From NCBI RefSeq assembly GCF_001904745.1, contig NZ_MRCD01000073.1, positions 1 to 44,659 of the forward strand: a stretch of DNA of 44,659 bases. Reading direction: 5' to 3'. The stretch is from Calothrix sp. HK-06 (GTDB taxonomy: Bacteria > Cyanobacteriota > Cyanobacteriia > Cyanobacteriales > Nostocaceae). Shown one piece after another: positions 1-8,116 of the stretch (positions within the stretch are counted from its first letter, which is position 1; every line of letters starts with the position of its first letter). The translations under genes and the position numbers were made by a program. The notes under the pieces are model-generated. The model saw only the letters and a program-made list of their open reading frames with translations, was not told the origin of the DNA and did no database searches.

Positions 1-115
1 CACATCTTACAGCATTCTCAATAAGCTTAAAGAAACCGGGCTTCTGTACGAAAAATCAACGTTATAGCAAACTTTTTGTCAAGAAGCCCGGTTTCTAGGC
101 CTGGTGCAAGATGTG
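1..115. repeat. REP/MITE-like nested inverted repeat
   Basis: Outer arms CACATCTT (1-8) and AAGATGTG (108-115) enclose inner arms AGAAACCGGGCTTCT (31-45) and AGAAGCCCGGTTTCT (82-96). The inner arms belong to the AGAAACCCGG hairpin family that recurs at six other places here. It lies downstream of the minus-strand methyltransferase gene and could act as its transcription terminator. There is no coding capacity. Confidence 0.75.
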
Positions 116-167
116 AGTTAATGTAGTTTATGACTTTTGTGCCAAAATTAGAATATATACTATATTT

Positions 168-1133
168 CTAGCAACATCCTCCTCCGACGTAATGCCAAGT
201 CGAATCGGTGACTAAAATATCTTTGGGAAGTTTGGATAAATTCTTCGCTGTTTTATCGCATATAGACATAGGAATTCCCGCTTGTAATATGTGACCGTTT
301 TTATCATCAAAATATTCTTCTGCTCCACTATATATAGCTGTCTTGCCAGTAAATACACAGGCGCCATCTTCTGGAATAGGTACTTTGAAAGATACTGAGT
401 CTAGACTTTCTAACAGCAGGTGTTCTGGTAGATTATAATTGTGAGCATCTAATAAACGGTATGGGCGCCGTGCCCGAATTTCGACTTGTCCAAAACCAAC
501 ATCTATAATCCGCTGAATATATTCATCATATGTTAAGGCGCCGGATAAACACATCGCACGCAACCGTTCATCACGCTGTAAATGTTCTGGTATTGGACGT
601 GTGGCAATAGGGTCACTCATTTGCAGGCGCCCACCCGGTTTCAATACTCGATACGCTTCACGCAACGCACGAGTTAAGTCGGATGGTTCAAATATATTAA
701 ACAAACAATTCTGTGCGACTATATCTACTGAAGCATCCTCAATAGGTAAATTAAAAGCATCACCTTCTCGAATTTCAACAAAACTGGTGTCGAACCAAGA
801 ATTTTCTTTTGCCGCAGTTTCTAAATTAATAGACGCAGCTTCACGCATTGCCGCTACTGGGTCAACTGCAATAACCCCACCCGGACGACGAGAAAAGTAA
901 GCAAACTGTAAAGCTTCCAGTCCACCACCAACACCTACGTATAATACAGTCGGCTGGTTACTCAGTTCTGTAGGATGTACTGTAGTCCCACAACCGTAGT
1001 TCATGTCCTGCATCTTACGCGGAACTTTTAAGTCTGGGAACTGTAAAGGTAGACTTTGAACACAGCAAAGCCCTACTTCTGGAGTTTGAGCAACATCACT
1101 GTAAAATTGCGCTGCGGTTTCTAGGTAAGTCAT
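168..1133 (-). CDS. arsM: Arsenite S-adenosylmethionine methyltransferase, arsenosugar type (ArsM)
   Basis: 321 aa, class I SAM-dependent methyltransferase. The SAM-binding motif is VLYVGVGGG (about 63-71), with the acidic end of strand 2 at D91 (VIAVDP) and the post-motif VLKPGG near 163-168. Cysteines that could bind As(III) are visible: C23-C24, C48 (NYGCG), C143, C195 (MCLSG) and a terminal CC pair. The N-terminal region with GLCC and the length fit the cyanobacterial ArsM variant that makes methylated arsenic as the precursor of arsenosugars, rather than the classic ArsM. The usual radical-SAM partner ArsS is not in the window. The gene follows a response regulator on the same strand after 81 bases holding a hairpin. 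Family assignment is from remembered sequence pattern; the general methyltransferase call is firm. Confidence 0.82.
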   Translation of the reverse strand: MTYLETAAQFYSDVAQTPEVGLCCVQSLPLQFPDLKVPRKMQDMNYGCGTTVHPTELSNQPTVLYVGVGGGLEALQFAYFSRRPGGVIAVDPVAAMREAASINLETAAKENSWFDTSFVEIREGDAFNLPIEDASVDIVAQNCLFNIFEPSDLTRALREAYRVLKPGGRLQMSDPIATRPIPEHLQRDERLRAMCLSGALTYDEYIQRIIDVGFGQVEIRARRPYRLLDAHNYNLPEHLLLESLDSVSFKVPIPEDGACVFTGKTAIYSGAEEYFDDKNGHILQAGIPMSICDKTAKNLSKLPKDILVTDSTWHYVGGGCC

Positions 1134-1181
1134 GGAGATTTTAGATTACTCTGTATAGTCTATCAACTTGTACATGTCTTT

Positions 1182-1215
1182 AGAAATCGGGTTTCGATAA
1201 AGAAACCCGCTTTCT
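1182..1215. repeat. AGAAACCCGG-family hairpin, possible terminator
   Basis: AGAAATCGGGTTTC is followed after a short loop by AGAAACCCGCTTTCT, an imperfect inverted repeat between the response regulator and arsM. Its right end touches the stop codon of the response regulator, so it may end or attenuate that transcript before arsM. Confidence 0.65.
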
Positions 1216-1889
1216 TACTCACGCAAAACATAACCTACGCCACGCACTGTATGTATTAATCGTTTTTCGTGTTCAGCTTCGAGCTTGATACGCAAATAAC
1301 GAATATACACTTCAATGATATTAGAATCGCCCATAAATGTATATCCCCAGACAGATTCTAAAATTCTATCCCGTGATATTACCTGGCGCGGATGTGATAT
1401 TAAATATTCGAGCAAGTCAAATTCTTTAGTTGTTAATTCTATATTTCTTTCCTTACGTTTTACTTGTCGCGTTTTTCGATGCAAGCTCAAGTCTTCAAAT
1501 AGTAATAGGTCTGGGTCTAATTCTTGTGTCTTCCTGACATGCGCGCGTACTCGTGCAAGCAAATCATCTGCACTGAACGGTTTAACTACATAATCATCTG
1601 CTCCCGCATCCAGTCCTGCTACGCGGTCGCTGACTTCATCTTTTGGCGTTAACAATATTACTGGCACTTGGTCACCAGTCGTTCGTAAACGTCGGCAAAT
1701 TTCTAACCCTGATAACCCAGGCAACATCCAATCTACTATCACTAAGTCGGGTTGTGACTCACGCGCTACATTTAAGCCTGCTACTCCATCATGCTCGACT
1801 GTCACTTTATACCCTAGATATCCAAGCTCCATCTCCACGAATCGTGCGAGCTTAACTTCGTCCTCTACTAATAATATATGGGCTGTCAT
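1215..1889 (-). CDS. OmpR/PhoB-family response regulator
   Basis: 225 aa from the ATG at 1889. The receiver domain (about 3-115) has the acidic pair E9-D10, phospho-acceptor D53 (IVDWMLPG), T81 and K103 (VVKPF). The C-terminal winged helix (about 130-225) has the typical ELTTKEFDLLEYL and HTVRGVGYVL segments. The frame extends to a GTG at 1925, but the ATG places strand 1 (HILLVEDE) right after the start as in relatives; neither start has a clear Shine-Dalgarno. No kinase gene is adjacent. The membrane kinase at 24588-25817 belongs to a type often paired with this kind of regulator, which is only a suggestion. It is upstream of and co-directional with arsM. The regulated genes are unknown. 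Confidence 0.88.
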   Translation of the reverse strand: MTAHILLVEDEVKLARFVEMELGYLGYKVTVEHDGVAGLNVARESQPDLVIVDWMLPGLSGLEICRRLRTTGDQVPVILLTPKDEVSDRVAGLDAGADDYVVKPFSADDLLARVRAHVRKTQELDPDLLLFEDLSLHRKTRQVKRKERNIELTTKEFDLLEYLISHPRQVISRDRILESVWGYTFMGDSNIIEVYIRYLRIKLEAEHEKRLIHTVRGVGYVLRE

Positions 1890-1996
1890 CGATTTTTTCA
1901 CAGTTTTTTCTTTAATTAACAACACAGACTCGTCTGAAACTAAAGCAAAATTTTTTACATTTGTTTGACTTTTGATTTGATTTCGGTGTGTTATAA

Positions 1997-2014
1997 TTTA
2001 CATGCTACTGTAAA
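1997..2014. promoter_or_regulatory. Interrupted palindrome upstream of the response regulator
   Basis: TTTACA and TGTAAA are separated by six bases, about 110 bases upstream of the response-regulator start. The symmetry and position fit a dimeric regulator site, perhaps autoregulatory, but no consensus is recognised. The rest of the 1926-2332 gap holds only the hairpin at 2104-2136. Confidence 0.35.
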
Positions 2015-2103
2015 CGTTAACACTCCAGATTATACAAGCATATTCTGAAATGAATTGATAAGTTTTGTTGCAATATTATATTGTTTTACTTATTTATGCT
2101 TAA

Positions 2104-2136
2104 AGATTCCCAGCTTCTTCAAGAAGTTAGGAATCT
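2104..2136. repeat. Hairpin between response regulator and Mo-nitrogenase-family gene
   Basis: Outer arms AGATTCC/GGAATCT and inner arms CTTCT/AGAAG form a stem with a small loop. It lies about 200 bases past the end of the minus-strand gene at 2333-2620 and could terminate it, but there is no strong T-tract on that side. Confidence 0.4.
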
Positions 2137-2332
2137 ATGACTTTCAAATAGAATTTAAGTATAATTTATACCACCAAATAGAAGTGGCTAAAAGCTGAAC
2201 GTAGAGATATAAAATTATTGAAATACTTTAAGTCTAGTACTGGTGCGCGCGCAGGGTATAGCTTGTAGAGGTGCTGTAGGCAAAATCACATTTTTAGTCA
2301 AAAGTCAAAAATCGCTTATTTGTTCATCAATG

Positions 2333-2620
2333 CTAGCAGTAAGCGCTTACATCTTCTTTGCAGACATCAGCTAAATAGCATAGTGCTTTAAAGCGTAAAT
2401 ACACGACTTGTTCGTAAAAAGGATTGAGCTTGCACATTGGCGGAATATGAAATAACTTCTTGCCAAATACTACAACATCACGTTCAAATGGACATTGCGA
2501 AGGAATAAGCTTACATAACTTATGTGCAAATTTTGAGTCTTTAACTTCAATAGATTCTAACCACTGACGGATAGGAAAGAGTATATCGTTTTGGCGGTGG
2601 AGTTGTGTAAAGGATGTCAT
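2333..2620 (-). CDS. Mo-dependent nitrogenase C-terminal-domain family protein
   Basis: 95 aa. The whole protein matches the remembered pattern of the cyanobacterial Mo-nitro_C family: PIRQWLESIEV near 17-27, LCKLIPSQCPFERDV near 36-50, FHIPPMCKLNPFYEQ near 58-72 and LADVCKEDV near the C-terminus. Four internal cysteines plus a C-terminal one (SAYC) are notable and could bind metal, though this is not shown. Such small proteins are common in nitrogen-fixing and also in other cyanobacteria; the name comes from a domain fused to nitrogenase-related proteins, and no enzymatic role is established. It stands alone, with a 975-base repeat-rich gap upstream. A Shine-Dalgarno-like AGGAGAAAG lies just before the ATG on the minus strand. 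Confidence 0.8.
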   Translation of the reverse strand: MTSFTQLHRQNDILFPIRQWLESIEVKDSKFAHKLCKLIPSQCPFERDVVVFGKKLFHIPPMCKLNPFYEQVVYLRFKALCYLADVCKEDVSAYC

Positions 2621-2784
2621 AATCTTTCTCCTGATGTTTTAGTTTTGTTTGGTAGTCGGGTTGTTATCCCTTCTATTACTTATATATGGCTGTGTTTTTC
2701 AACTTATGCATTTTGTCCCTTGTTTTAGGAACAACTCTTACTACAGTTACCAAATTTAGCTTTCCGGACAGTATGGTAAAATTT

Positions 2785-3530
2785 GGCAACGGACATAACG
2801 GATGTAACGGATAGCTCGCAAAATCGTAACAAAATCGTAGGTTGGGTGGGAGCGTAAGCGGAACCCAGCATCAAATTCAGGCATGTGTCATATCATGTCC
2901 GGTGCCATTACCCGAATCAAATTACCCTAGAGACGTTACATGTATACTGCAAAGGAGTAAAATATAGATTTTGTCATGCTTCACTGCACTACGTTTCGTT
3001 CAGTATCTTGGAGATTCTAGCCTGCCGCAAATGCTCCGCCGGAGCGCTACGCTCAGAATGACAGTTCTAACCCGTTTTTAGTATAAGTCTCTACATTTTG
3101 AAAAATGAACCAGGCATGATATAGGTTATTACAATTACATTTTTGGCTTAAAATTCTTAACCTAGTAGTATTTGTGTACATAGACTACAGGTTGGATGGA
3201 GGCACTGGGCGTGACCAACATACATATTTATATTCGGCGCCCTAACCCTCATTCATAAAGGCACCAATTATGGCCTTATTGTCCGCGTCCTGGCTTAAAA
3301 TCAGCAAAACCTAGCGCTTCGGTGTCAAGGGAACTAGCTATTGCCGCATTTTAGCAGGCTTGATTAATTGCACAGAGATTATTTTCTCATATTTTGTATT
3401 GCTTGTAATTATAAAAGGCGCCTATATTAATGTGTTGGGTTTCCCTGCGGGACACTTCGTGAACGCACTCGCGCTCCACCCAACCTACCATCTATCCGTT
3501 ACATCCGTTACATCCGTTACATCCGTTGCC
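2785..3530. mobile_element. Repeat-bounded, possibly decayed non-coding mobile element
   Basis: The gap 2621-3595 has no gene. Its core is framed by nested inverted repeats. The left end has GGCAACGGACATAACGG plus more TAACGGATG units (2785-2812) and then GTAGGTTGGGTGGGAGCG (2837-2854). The right end carries the same two blocks reversed and in mirror order: GCGCTCCACCCAACCTAC (3471-3488) and TATCCGTTACATCCG through to CCGTTGCC (3493-3530). The interior includes a TAGAGACGTTACATGTA half-palindrome near 2931 and a CTCAGAATGACAG repeat near 3050. No transposase remains. It may be an old element or simply repeats that attract one another. Confidence 0.45.
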
Positions 3531-3566
3531 ACTTGACTTCTTTGTAAACTTCACGTTAGAATATTC

Positions 3567-3586
3567 TATAACGAGCGTTCGATATA
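3567..3586. promoter_or_regulatory. TetR-type palindromic operator, copy 1
   Basis: TATAACGAGCGTTCGATATA is symmetric at 16 of 20 positions and sits 9 bases before the ATG of the TetR gene. The same site recurs at 6294-6313, 17207-17226 and, less exactly, 36625-36644. Autoregulation by the TetR protein just downstream is the simplest reading. Confidence 0.7.
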
Positions 3587-3595
3587 AAAAATATT

Positions 3596-4177
3596 ATGCC
3601 AAAGATAGTAGACCATGATTTGTATCGCAAAGAGTTGTTGGATAAGAGTTTTGATTTGTTTGCCCAGAAAGGGTATGGGTCGATAACGATGCGTGAAATT
3701 GCTAAGGAGCTAAAGGTTTCGACGGGAACGCTGTATCACTATTTTCCAAATAAGAAGGCACTTTTTGAGCAGTTGGTGGAAGATATGGTGCAAAATGAGC
3801 TTTCTATTGCGACTGCGGAGTGGGAGACGTTAAAGACTCGACAGGAACGCGCGGAAGCTTTGGGTAAGTATTTGAATGGTAATCTTGATTATCATATTAA
3901 AAGCAGTTATTTAATGATTGATTTTTCGCAGCACCAAGATTCTGAAGGGTATATAGAGAGTGAATTTTGGCGCCGTTTATGCGAACGTTATCAAGGCGCT
4001 ATTTATGAGTTTTTGGGTGTGGAAGACCGCGCAATTGCTGATTTTATTATGTGTTTTGTTGATGGGGTGATTTTGGAAAGGTTGCTTGGTGTAAATACAA
4101 TTGATGTTGTTGAACAATGTACGCTGATGGGCAAGATGGTGAATGCTTATTTAGAAAAGTATGGATTTAATTCATAG
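3596..4177 (+). CDS. TetR/AcrR-family transcriptional regulator
   Basis: 193 aa. The N-terminal helix-turn-helix (about 12-55) reads SFDLFAQKGYGSITMREIAK, then the recognition helix region VSTGTLYHYFPNKKALF. The C-terminal all-helical ligand-binding domain is variable, as in the family. It is the first gene of a five-gene plus-strand run (TMEM175-like, DevB, GNAT, DevC). A palindrome overlaps its promoter and recurs before the GNAT gene and before a DevA-type ATPase 13 kb away, which points to a repressor of an export system. The start is the ATG directly after the operator, so operator occupancy would also cover the leader. The inducer is unknown. Confidence 0.9.
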   Translation: MPKIVDHDLYRKELLDKSFDLFAQKGYGSITMREIAKELKVSTGTLYHYFPNKKALFEQLVEDMVQNELSIATAEWETLKTRQERAEALGKYLNGNLDYHIKSSYLMIDFSQHQDSEGYIESEFWRRLCERYQGAIYEFLGVEDRAIADFIMCFVDGVILERLLGVNTIDVVEQCTLMGKMVNAYLEKYGFNS

Positions 4178-4186
4178 GAGTTTATT

Positions 4187-4831
4187 ATGGTTAGTCAAGG
4201 ACTTGAGAAAGAAGATAAGTCTAGTAATATGATTCGTCATTTGGCACGGTTGAGCGATTGTATTTTTGCTTTTGCTATGGCTCTAATGGTTGCTGGGTTT
4301 GATTTTCCGGAAGCGAAGGATATGACGGATGCTCAAATAAATTCTTTTTTGATGGAGCAATTAAAGCCGTTGGGTACTTATGTGATTACTTTCGTTTTGG
4401 TAGCTGTTTATTGGATAGCTCATTCGCAGCAGGTTAGTTATTATAAGCGTACTGATGAAACACACCTCTGGATTGGGGTTGTTTATTTAATGTGTCTTTT
4501 TATTGTTCCTTTGTCTAATGATTTATTGATGAATTTTTCTGATAATTTGATGGTGAAGGTTTGGTTTAGTGTTAATATTTTTTTAATTGGTGTTTTAAAT
4601 TTTGTAAGTTGGACTTATGCAACTTATAATTATCGGCTTGTTGATGTAAGTTTGGATAAGAGTATTATTTTGAGTACGAGGGTTAAGGCTTTGATTGAAC
4701 CTGCTTTTGCTCTTGTTTCGATTGGGGTGGCTTTTTTGAATCAAGGTTGGTGGGATTATGTTTGGTTGATGATTCCTGTTGTTTATTTTTTGGTGGAACG
4801 AACCGCAAAGGTCGCAAAGGAAGAGAGTTAA
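4187..4831 (+). CDS. TMEM175-family (DUF1211) membrane protein, putative cation channel
   Basis: 214 aa with about six membrane segments. The first begins with RHLARLSDCIFAFAMALMV (about 17-35), the prokaryotic TMEM175 signature R-x3-(F/L)SD followed by the pore helix. Others lie at about 60-78, 93-110, 122-145, 165-183 and 186-202. In this family the channels conduct K+ in some bacteria; conduction here is inferred. The ATG is 9 bases after the TetR stop with an AGGAG Shine-Dalgarno, so it is in the same transcript. Why a putative channel sits with an exporter is unclear; it may help restore ion balance or be a regulator-linked stress gene. Confidence 0.75.
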   Translation: MVSQGLEKEDKSSNMIRHLARLSDCIFAFAMALMVAGFDFPEAKDMTDAQINSFLMEQLKPLGTYVITFVLVAVYWIAHSQQVSYYKRTDETHLWIGVVYLMCLFIVPLSNDLLMNFSDNLMVKVWFSVNIFLIGVLNFVSWTYATYNYRLVDVSLDKSIILSTRVKALIEPAFALVSIGVAFLNQGWWDYVWLMIPVVYFLVERTAKVAKEES

Positions 4832-4883
4832 GAGGAATTTTTGGGAATTATAAGTACAGCATCTATATATATAGAGGGGAAGT

Positions 4884-6275
4884 ATGGGTTTTAAAATATC
4901 TCTCAAGTCTTTTAATGGTTGGATGGTTGGAATGATGGTTGCTGCTACTGCTGCTACTGGTGGTGTATTATATTATGGCGCCCAGCAGTTTGGTTTAAGT
5001 GGTAAGCCTGTTGAAAAACCTGTTGAGTTACCTCCTGTTACGAAAGTTAGTGCTTTGGGGCGCCTGGAACCTGAAGCTGAAATAATTAAGTTATCGGCGC
5101 CTATCCCTTTAGATGGTGATAGAGTAGCTAGGGTATTGGTAAAAGAAGGTGAGACTGTTAAACAAAGTCAGGTTATTGCTGTATTAGATTCAAGAGCAAG
5201 ATTACAAGATGCTTTACTTGTTGCTCAAAAACAAGTCAATATGGCAAGGGCAAAGTTAGCACAAGTACAAGCTGGCGCCAAAACTGGACAAATTCAAGCT
5301 CAAAAAGCTACAGTAGCTAGACTGCAAGCTGAATCTGTTGGTGATAAGGTTGGACAACAAGAAATTATTGCTCGGTTAGAAGCTCAATGGCAAGGTGATA
5401 AACAAGCACAGTTAGAAAATATCGCACGGTTAGAAGCACAAGCACAAGGTGATAAACAAGCACAACTTGCCACTATTAGTAGGTTGGAAGCTGAGTTGAA
5501 TAATGCAAATTCGGAATTGGGACGTTATCAGCAACTATATAATGAAGGGGCAATCTCAATTTCGCTGTTCGATGGTAAACGGTTGAGTGTGGAAACTGCG
5601 AAACAGCAACTTAACGAAGCTAAAGCTGTGTTGAAACGGATTGATACTACTTCCCTCAGACAAATTAGTGAAGCTAAAGCTGTTTTGCGACGTATTGATG
5701 CAACTAATAGTAAGCTTTTAAGTGAAGCAAGAGTTGCGCTAAATAAAATTAACGCAACTGGCAATAAACAAATTAGCGAGGCTCAAGCTACATTAAATAG
5801 TATCGCTGAAGTTCGCCCTGTGGATGTTCAAGCTGCACAAACTGAAGTTGATAATGCTATCGCTGCTACTAAACGTGCAGAAACTGAATTAGAACAATCT
5901 TACATTCGGGCACCGCTAAGTGGACAAATTCTCAAAATTCATACCCGTGCTGGAGAAAAGATTGGTGATAACGGAATTGCAGATTTGGCACAAACGAGTC
6001 AAATGGTAGCAATTGCTGAAGTTTATCAAAGCGATATTGCTAAAATTAAACTTGGACAAACGGCTAAGGTAACAGGACAAGCGTTCCAAGGTGAAGTCAA
6101 AGGTACTGTATCACAAATTGACTTACAAGTAAACCGTCAAAACACCTTTGCTAACCAACCAGGAGAAAACCTCGACCGTCGTGTCGTCGAAGTCAAAATT
6201 CGTATAGACCCTGAAGATAACTCCCGTGTCGCTGGGTTGACTAATTTACAAGTTCAAACTTCGATTGATTTGTAA
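4884..6275 (+). CDS. devB: DevB-type membrane-fusion (HlyD-family) subunit of an ABC exporter
   Basis: 463 aa. An N-terminal membrane anchor (about 13-32) is followed by a barrel-sandwich half (LGRLEPEAEI, RVLVKEGETVKQSQVIAVL). Next comes a long coiled coil (about 95-310), then the second lipoyl half (SYIRAPLSGQILKIHTRAGE) and a beta-barrel region ending in LTNLQVQTSIDL. This is the DevB/TIGR02971-type periplasmic adaptor that links DevC-DevA to a TolC-like channel. The coiled coil holds internal repeats: the block ARLEAQ.QGDKQAQL near 165-205 and SEAKAVLRRIDAT-like blocks near 245-305, which suggests growth by tandem duplication. The start has a GAGGGGA ribosome site 4 bases upstream. There are 52 bases to the upstream channel gene. 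The symbol denotes family, not identity with the heterocyst glycolipid exporter. Confidence 0.88.
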   Translation: MGFKISLKSFNGWMVGMMVAATAATGGVLYYGAQQFGLSGKPVEKPVELPPVTKVSALGRLEPEAEIIKLSAPIPLDGDRVARVLVKEGETVKQSQVIAVLDSRARLQDALLVAQKQVNMARAKLAQVQAGAKTGQIQAQKATVARLQAESVGDKVGQQEIIARLEAQWQGDKQAQLENIARLEAQAQGDKQAQLATISRLEAELNNANSELGRYQQLYNEGAISISLFDGKRLSVETAKQQLNEAKAVLKRIDTTSLRQISEAKAVLRRIDATNSKLLSEARVALNKINATGNKQISEAQATLNSIAEVRPVDVQAAQTEVDNAIAATKRAETELEQSYIRAPLSGQILKIHTRAGEKIGDNGIADLAQTSQMVAIAEVYQSDIAKIKLGQTAKVTGQAFQGEVKGTVSQIDLQVNRQNTFANQPGENLDRRVVEVKIRIDPEDNSRVAGLTNLQVQTSIDL

Positions 6276-6293
6276 CGTTTTATTACGGTAAAG

Positions 6294-6313
6294 CATAACG
6301 AATGTTCGTTATA
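6294..6313. promoter_or_regulatory. TetR-type palindromic operator, copy 2
   Basis: CATAACGAATGTTCGTTATA lies between devB and the GNAT gene, in the same register as the site before the TetR gene. It implies an additional promoter inside the cluster that drives the GNAT and DevC genes. Confidence 0.68.
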
Positions 6314-6332
6314 GATTTGGAGGAAGTGAAAT

Positions 6333-6947
6333 ATGCAGGCAACAACAACTAAGCTGGAACCATCACAAGTTGATAAAGCTATCGAAGTTCTAGGCCATGC
6401 TTTTCGTCAAGACCCCATTTTTAATTATTTGCTGCCAGATAATTCTACGAATGCGCTCTTGTGGTTACTTCGTGTTGCTTTGAGATATAGCCATTCTTAT
6501 GACCATACTTATACAACTACTACTAATACTGGTGAACTACAAGGTATTGCATCTTGGATACCACCCTCCGGTTCTGGCAGTAGTGTTACACGTATATTAC
6601 AAGCAGGCGCCTTAATTTTACCGTTCAAACTGGGAATATTAAGATTTGCACACACGCTTTCTTGGTCTTGGGCAATGGAAGAACTACATAAACGCAATAT
6701 GTGGTCAAAACCTCATTGGTATTTATCGCTGTTGGGTGTTTCACTAAATAGTCAAGGATATGGAATAGGTAGTTTATTAATTGAACCGATACTGAGACAA
6801 GCTTATAGTGACGGGTTGCCAATTTATTTGGAAACTTCAACCGAACTCGCTGTGCGGTTTTATCAAAAGCATGGGTTTAAGGTTGTTTGGGGTGGTGAGT
6901 TATTAAAGGGTAGTCCTTATTTGTGGGCAATGGAAAGGGAGGCATAA
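6333..6947 (+). CDS. GNAT-family N-acetyltransferase
   Basis: 204 aa. The C-terminal half shows the acetyl-CoA site: HWYLSLLGVSLNSQGYGIGS (about 129-148, a Q-x-x-G-x-G/A-like loop as QGYGIG). It continues with YLETSTELAVRFYQKHGFKV (about 169-188), typical of GNAT proteins that act on small molecules. The N-terminus (EVLGHAFRQDPIFNYLLPD) also fits this group. The substrate is unknown; its place between DevB and DevC genes suggests it modifies the exported compound or detoxifies the inducer. It has a GGAGG ribosome site and its own operator just upstream. Its stop is three bases from the DevC start, so the two are cotranscribed. Confidence 0.85.
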   Translation: MQATTTKLEPSQVDKAIEVLGHAFRQDPIFNYLLPDNSTNALLWLLRVALRYSHSYDHTYTTTTNTGELQGIASWIPPSGSGSSVTRILQAGALILPFKLGILRFAHTLSWSWAMEELHKRNMWSKPHWYLSLLGVSLNSQGYGIGSLLIEPILRQAYSDGLPIYLETSTELAVRFYQKHGFKVVWGGELLKGSPYLWAMEREA

Positions 6948-6949
6948 TT

Positions 6950-8116
6950 ATGAGATTATTTAGTAAGAAGAAAACACCGTTAGCTTGGCGCCAGTTGATG
7001 AAAGAAAAGACTCGTCTTGCTATTGCGGTAGCGGGAATTGCGTTTGCTGATATATTAATGTTAATTCAGATGGGGTTTGAAGGCGCCTTATATGATGCTT
7101 CGATACAACCGCATCGTAACCTACAAGCTGATTTGGTGTTGATTGACCCGCAAATGCAAACTTTATTTTCGGTCAAAGATTTTGCGCGGGAACGATTATA
7201 TCAAACTTTGGCGTATGATGGTGTTGAGTCGGTAACTCCAGTATATATTTCCACCGGACAATGGCGTAATCCGCAAACTCGTTTGGAAAGGGCTATTTTA
7301 GTATGGGGTGTTGACCCAACTAAACCGACGTTCAAAATGCCAGAAGTTAATAAGCGACTCGAAAGTATTAAACCGCTAAATAGTGTGTTGTTTGATATTG
7401 CGGGTCGTCCTGACTATGGTGTTAATAGTGATGAGTTTAAGAAAAGTAATAAGTTTGAAACTGAGTTAAACGGTAAAGCTGTTAATGTAACTGGTTTGTT
7501 TGTGAATGGCGCCTCGTTTGCAGCAGATGGTAATGTAATTACGAGTGAATCTACATTTATGCAGCTTTTTCCAAGTAGCAAACCTGAGAAAATTGCCGTT
7601 GGTTTGATTAACTTGAAGGATAATGCGAATATTCTCAGGGTGCAAAAACAGCTTGCTGCATCTTTACCCAAAGATGTTTCGGTACTGACTACCGAAGAGT
7701 TTGCCCAAATTGAAAAGAAATATTGGGCAGAAGGTACAGCAATAGGATTTATTTTCGGTTTGGGTGTCGGTGTTGGGTTTATTGTGGGAATTGTAATTGT
7801 ATATCAAATTCTTTATTCTGACGTTTCTGAGCATTTACCTGAGTACGCAACACTCAAAGCAATGGGATATACAGATGGTTTTCTGTTGCGGGTTTTGATA
7901 CAAGAGTCGTTGCTTTTAGCTGTATTAGGTTATATACCTAGTTTTATTGCTGCTATTGGATTATATAGTCTTGCTGCTGGCGCCACAATGTTACCGATTG
8001 CGATGACGGTAGAACGTGCAATTAATGTTTTTGTTTTAACTGTAGCTATGTGTAGTATTTCTGGTGCTATTGCAATGCGAAAGTTGCAATCTGCTGACCC
8101 TGCCGATATTTTCTAA
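6950..8116 (+). CDS. devC: DevC-type ABC exporter permease (FtsX/MacB-like)
   Basis: 388 aa from the ATG at 6950, which has a GGGAGG Shine-Dalgarno; an upstream in-frame start at 6923 overlaps the GNAT gene and is less likely. The typical DevC start is present (PLAWRQLMKEKTRLAIAVAG, about 9-28) with TM1 at about 20-42. A large periplasmic domain follows (about 50-260). Three C-terminal TM helices lie at about 265-290, 315-345 and 355-375 (GLGVGVGFIVGIVIVYQILY, then EYATLKAMGY before the next helix). It forms the inner-membrane channel with DevB and needs a DevA ATPase. No ATPase follows here; the likely partner is at 17239-17970 under a matching operator. It ends 4 bases into the convergent gene. 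Confidence 0.88.
   Translation: MRLFSKKKTPLAWRQLMKEKTRLAIAVAGIAFADILMLIQMGFEGALYDASIQPHRNLQADLVLIDPQMQTLFSVKDFARERLYQTLAYDGVESVTPVYISTGQWRNPQTRLERAILVWGVDPTKPTFKMPEVNKRLESIKPLNSVLFDIAGRPDYGVNSDEFKKSNKFETELNGKAVNVTGLFVNGASFAADGNVITSESTFMQLFPSSKPEKIAVGLINLKDNANILRVQKQLAASLPKDVSVLTTEEFAQIEKKYWAEGTAIGFIFGLGVGVGFIVGIVIVYQILYSDVSEHLPEYATLKAMGYTDGFLLRVLIQESLLLAVLGYIPSFIAAIGLYSLAAGATMLPIAMTVERAINVFVLTVAMCSISGAIAMRKLQSADPADIF

Noticed and set aside
3493-3530. Tandem TCCGTTACA repeats as a CRISPR array
   Set aside because: The unit is 9 bases with no spacers, and the same unit recurs in other gaps; it is a short tandem repeat.
4595-4906. A minus-strand ORF over the TMEM175-like gene
   Set aside because: Antisense shadow of an AT-rich gene; there is no plausible start signal or family.
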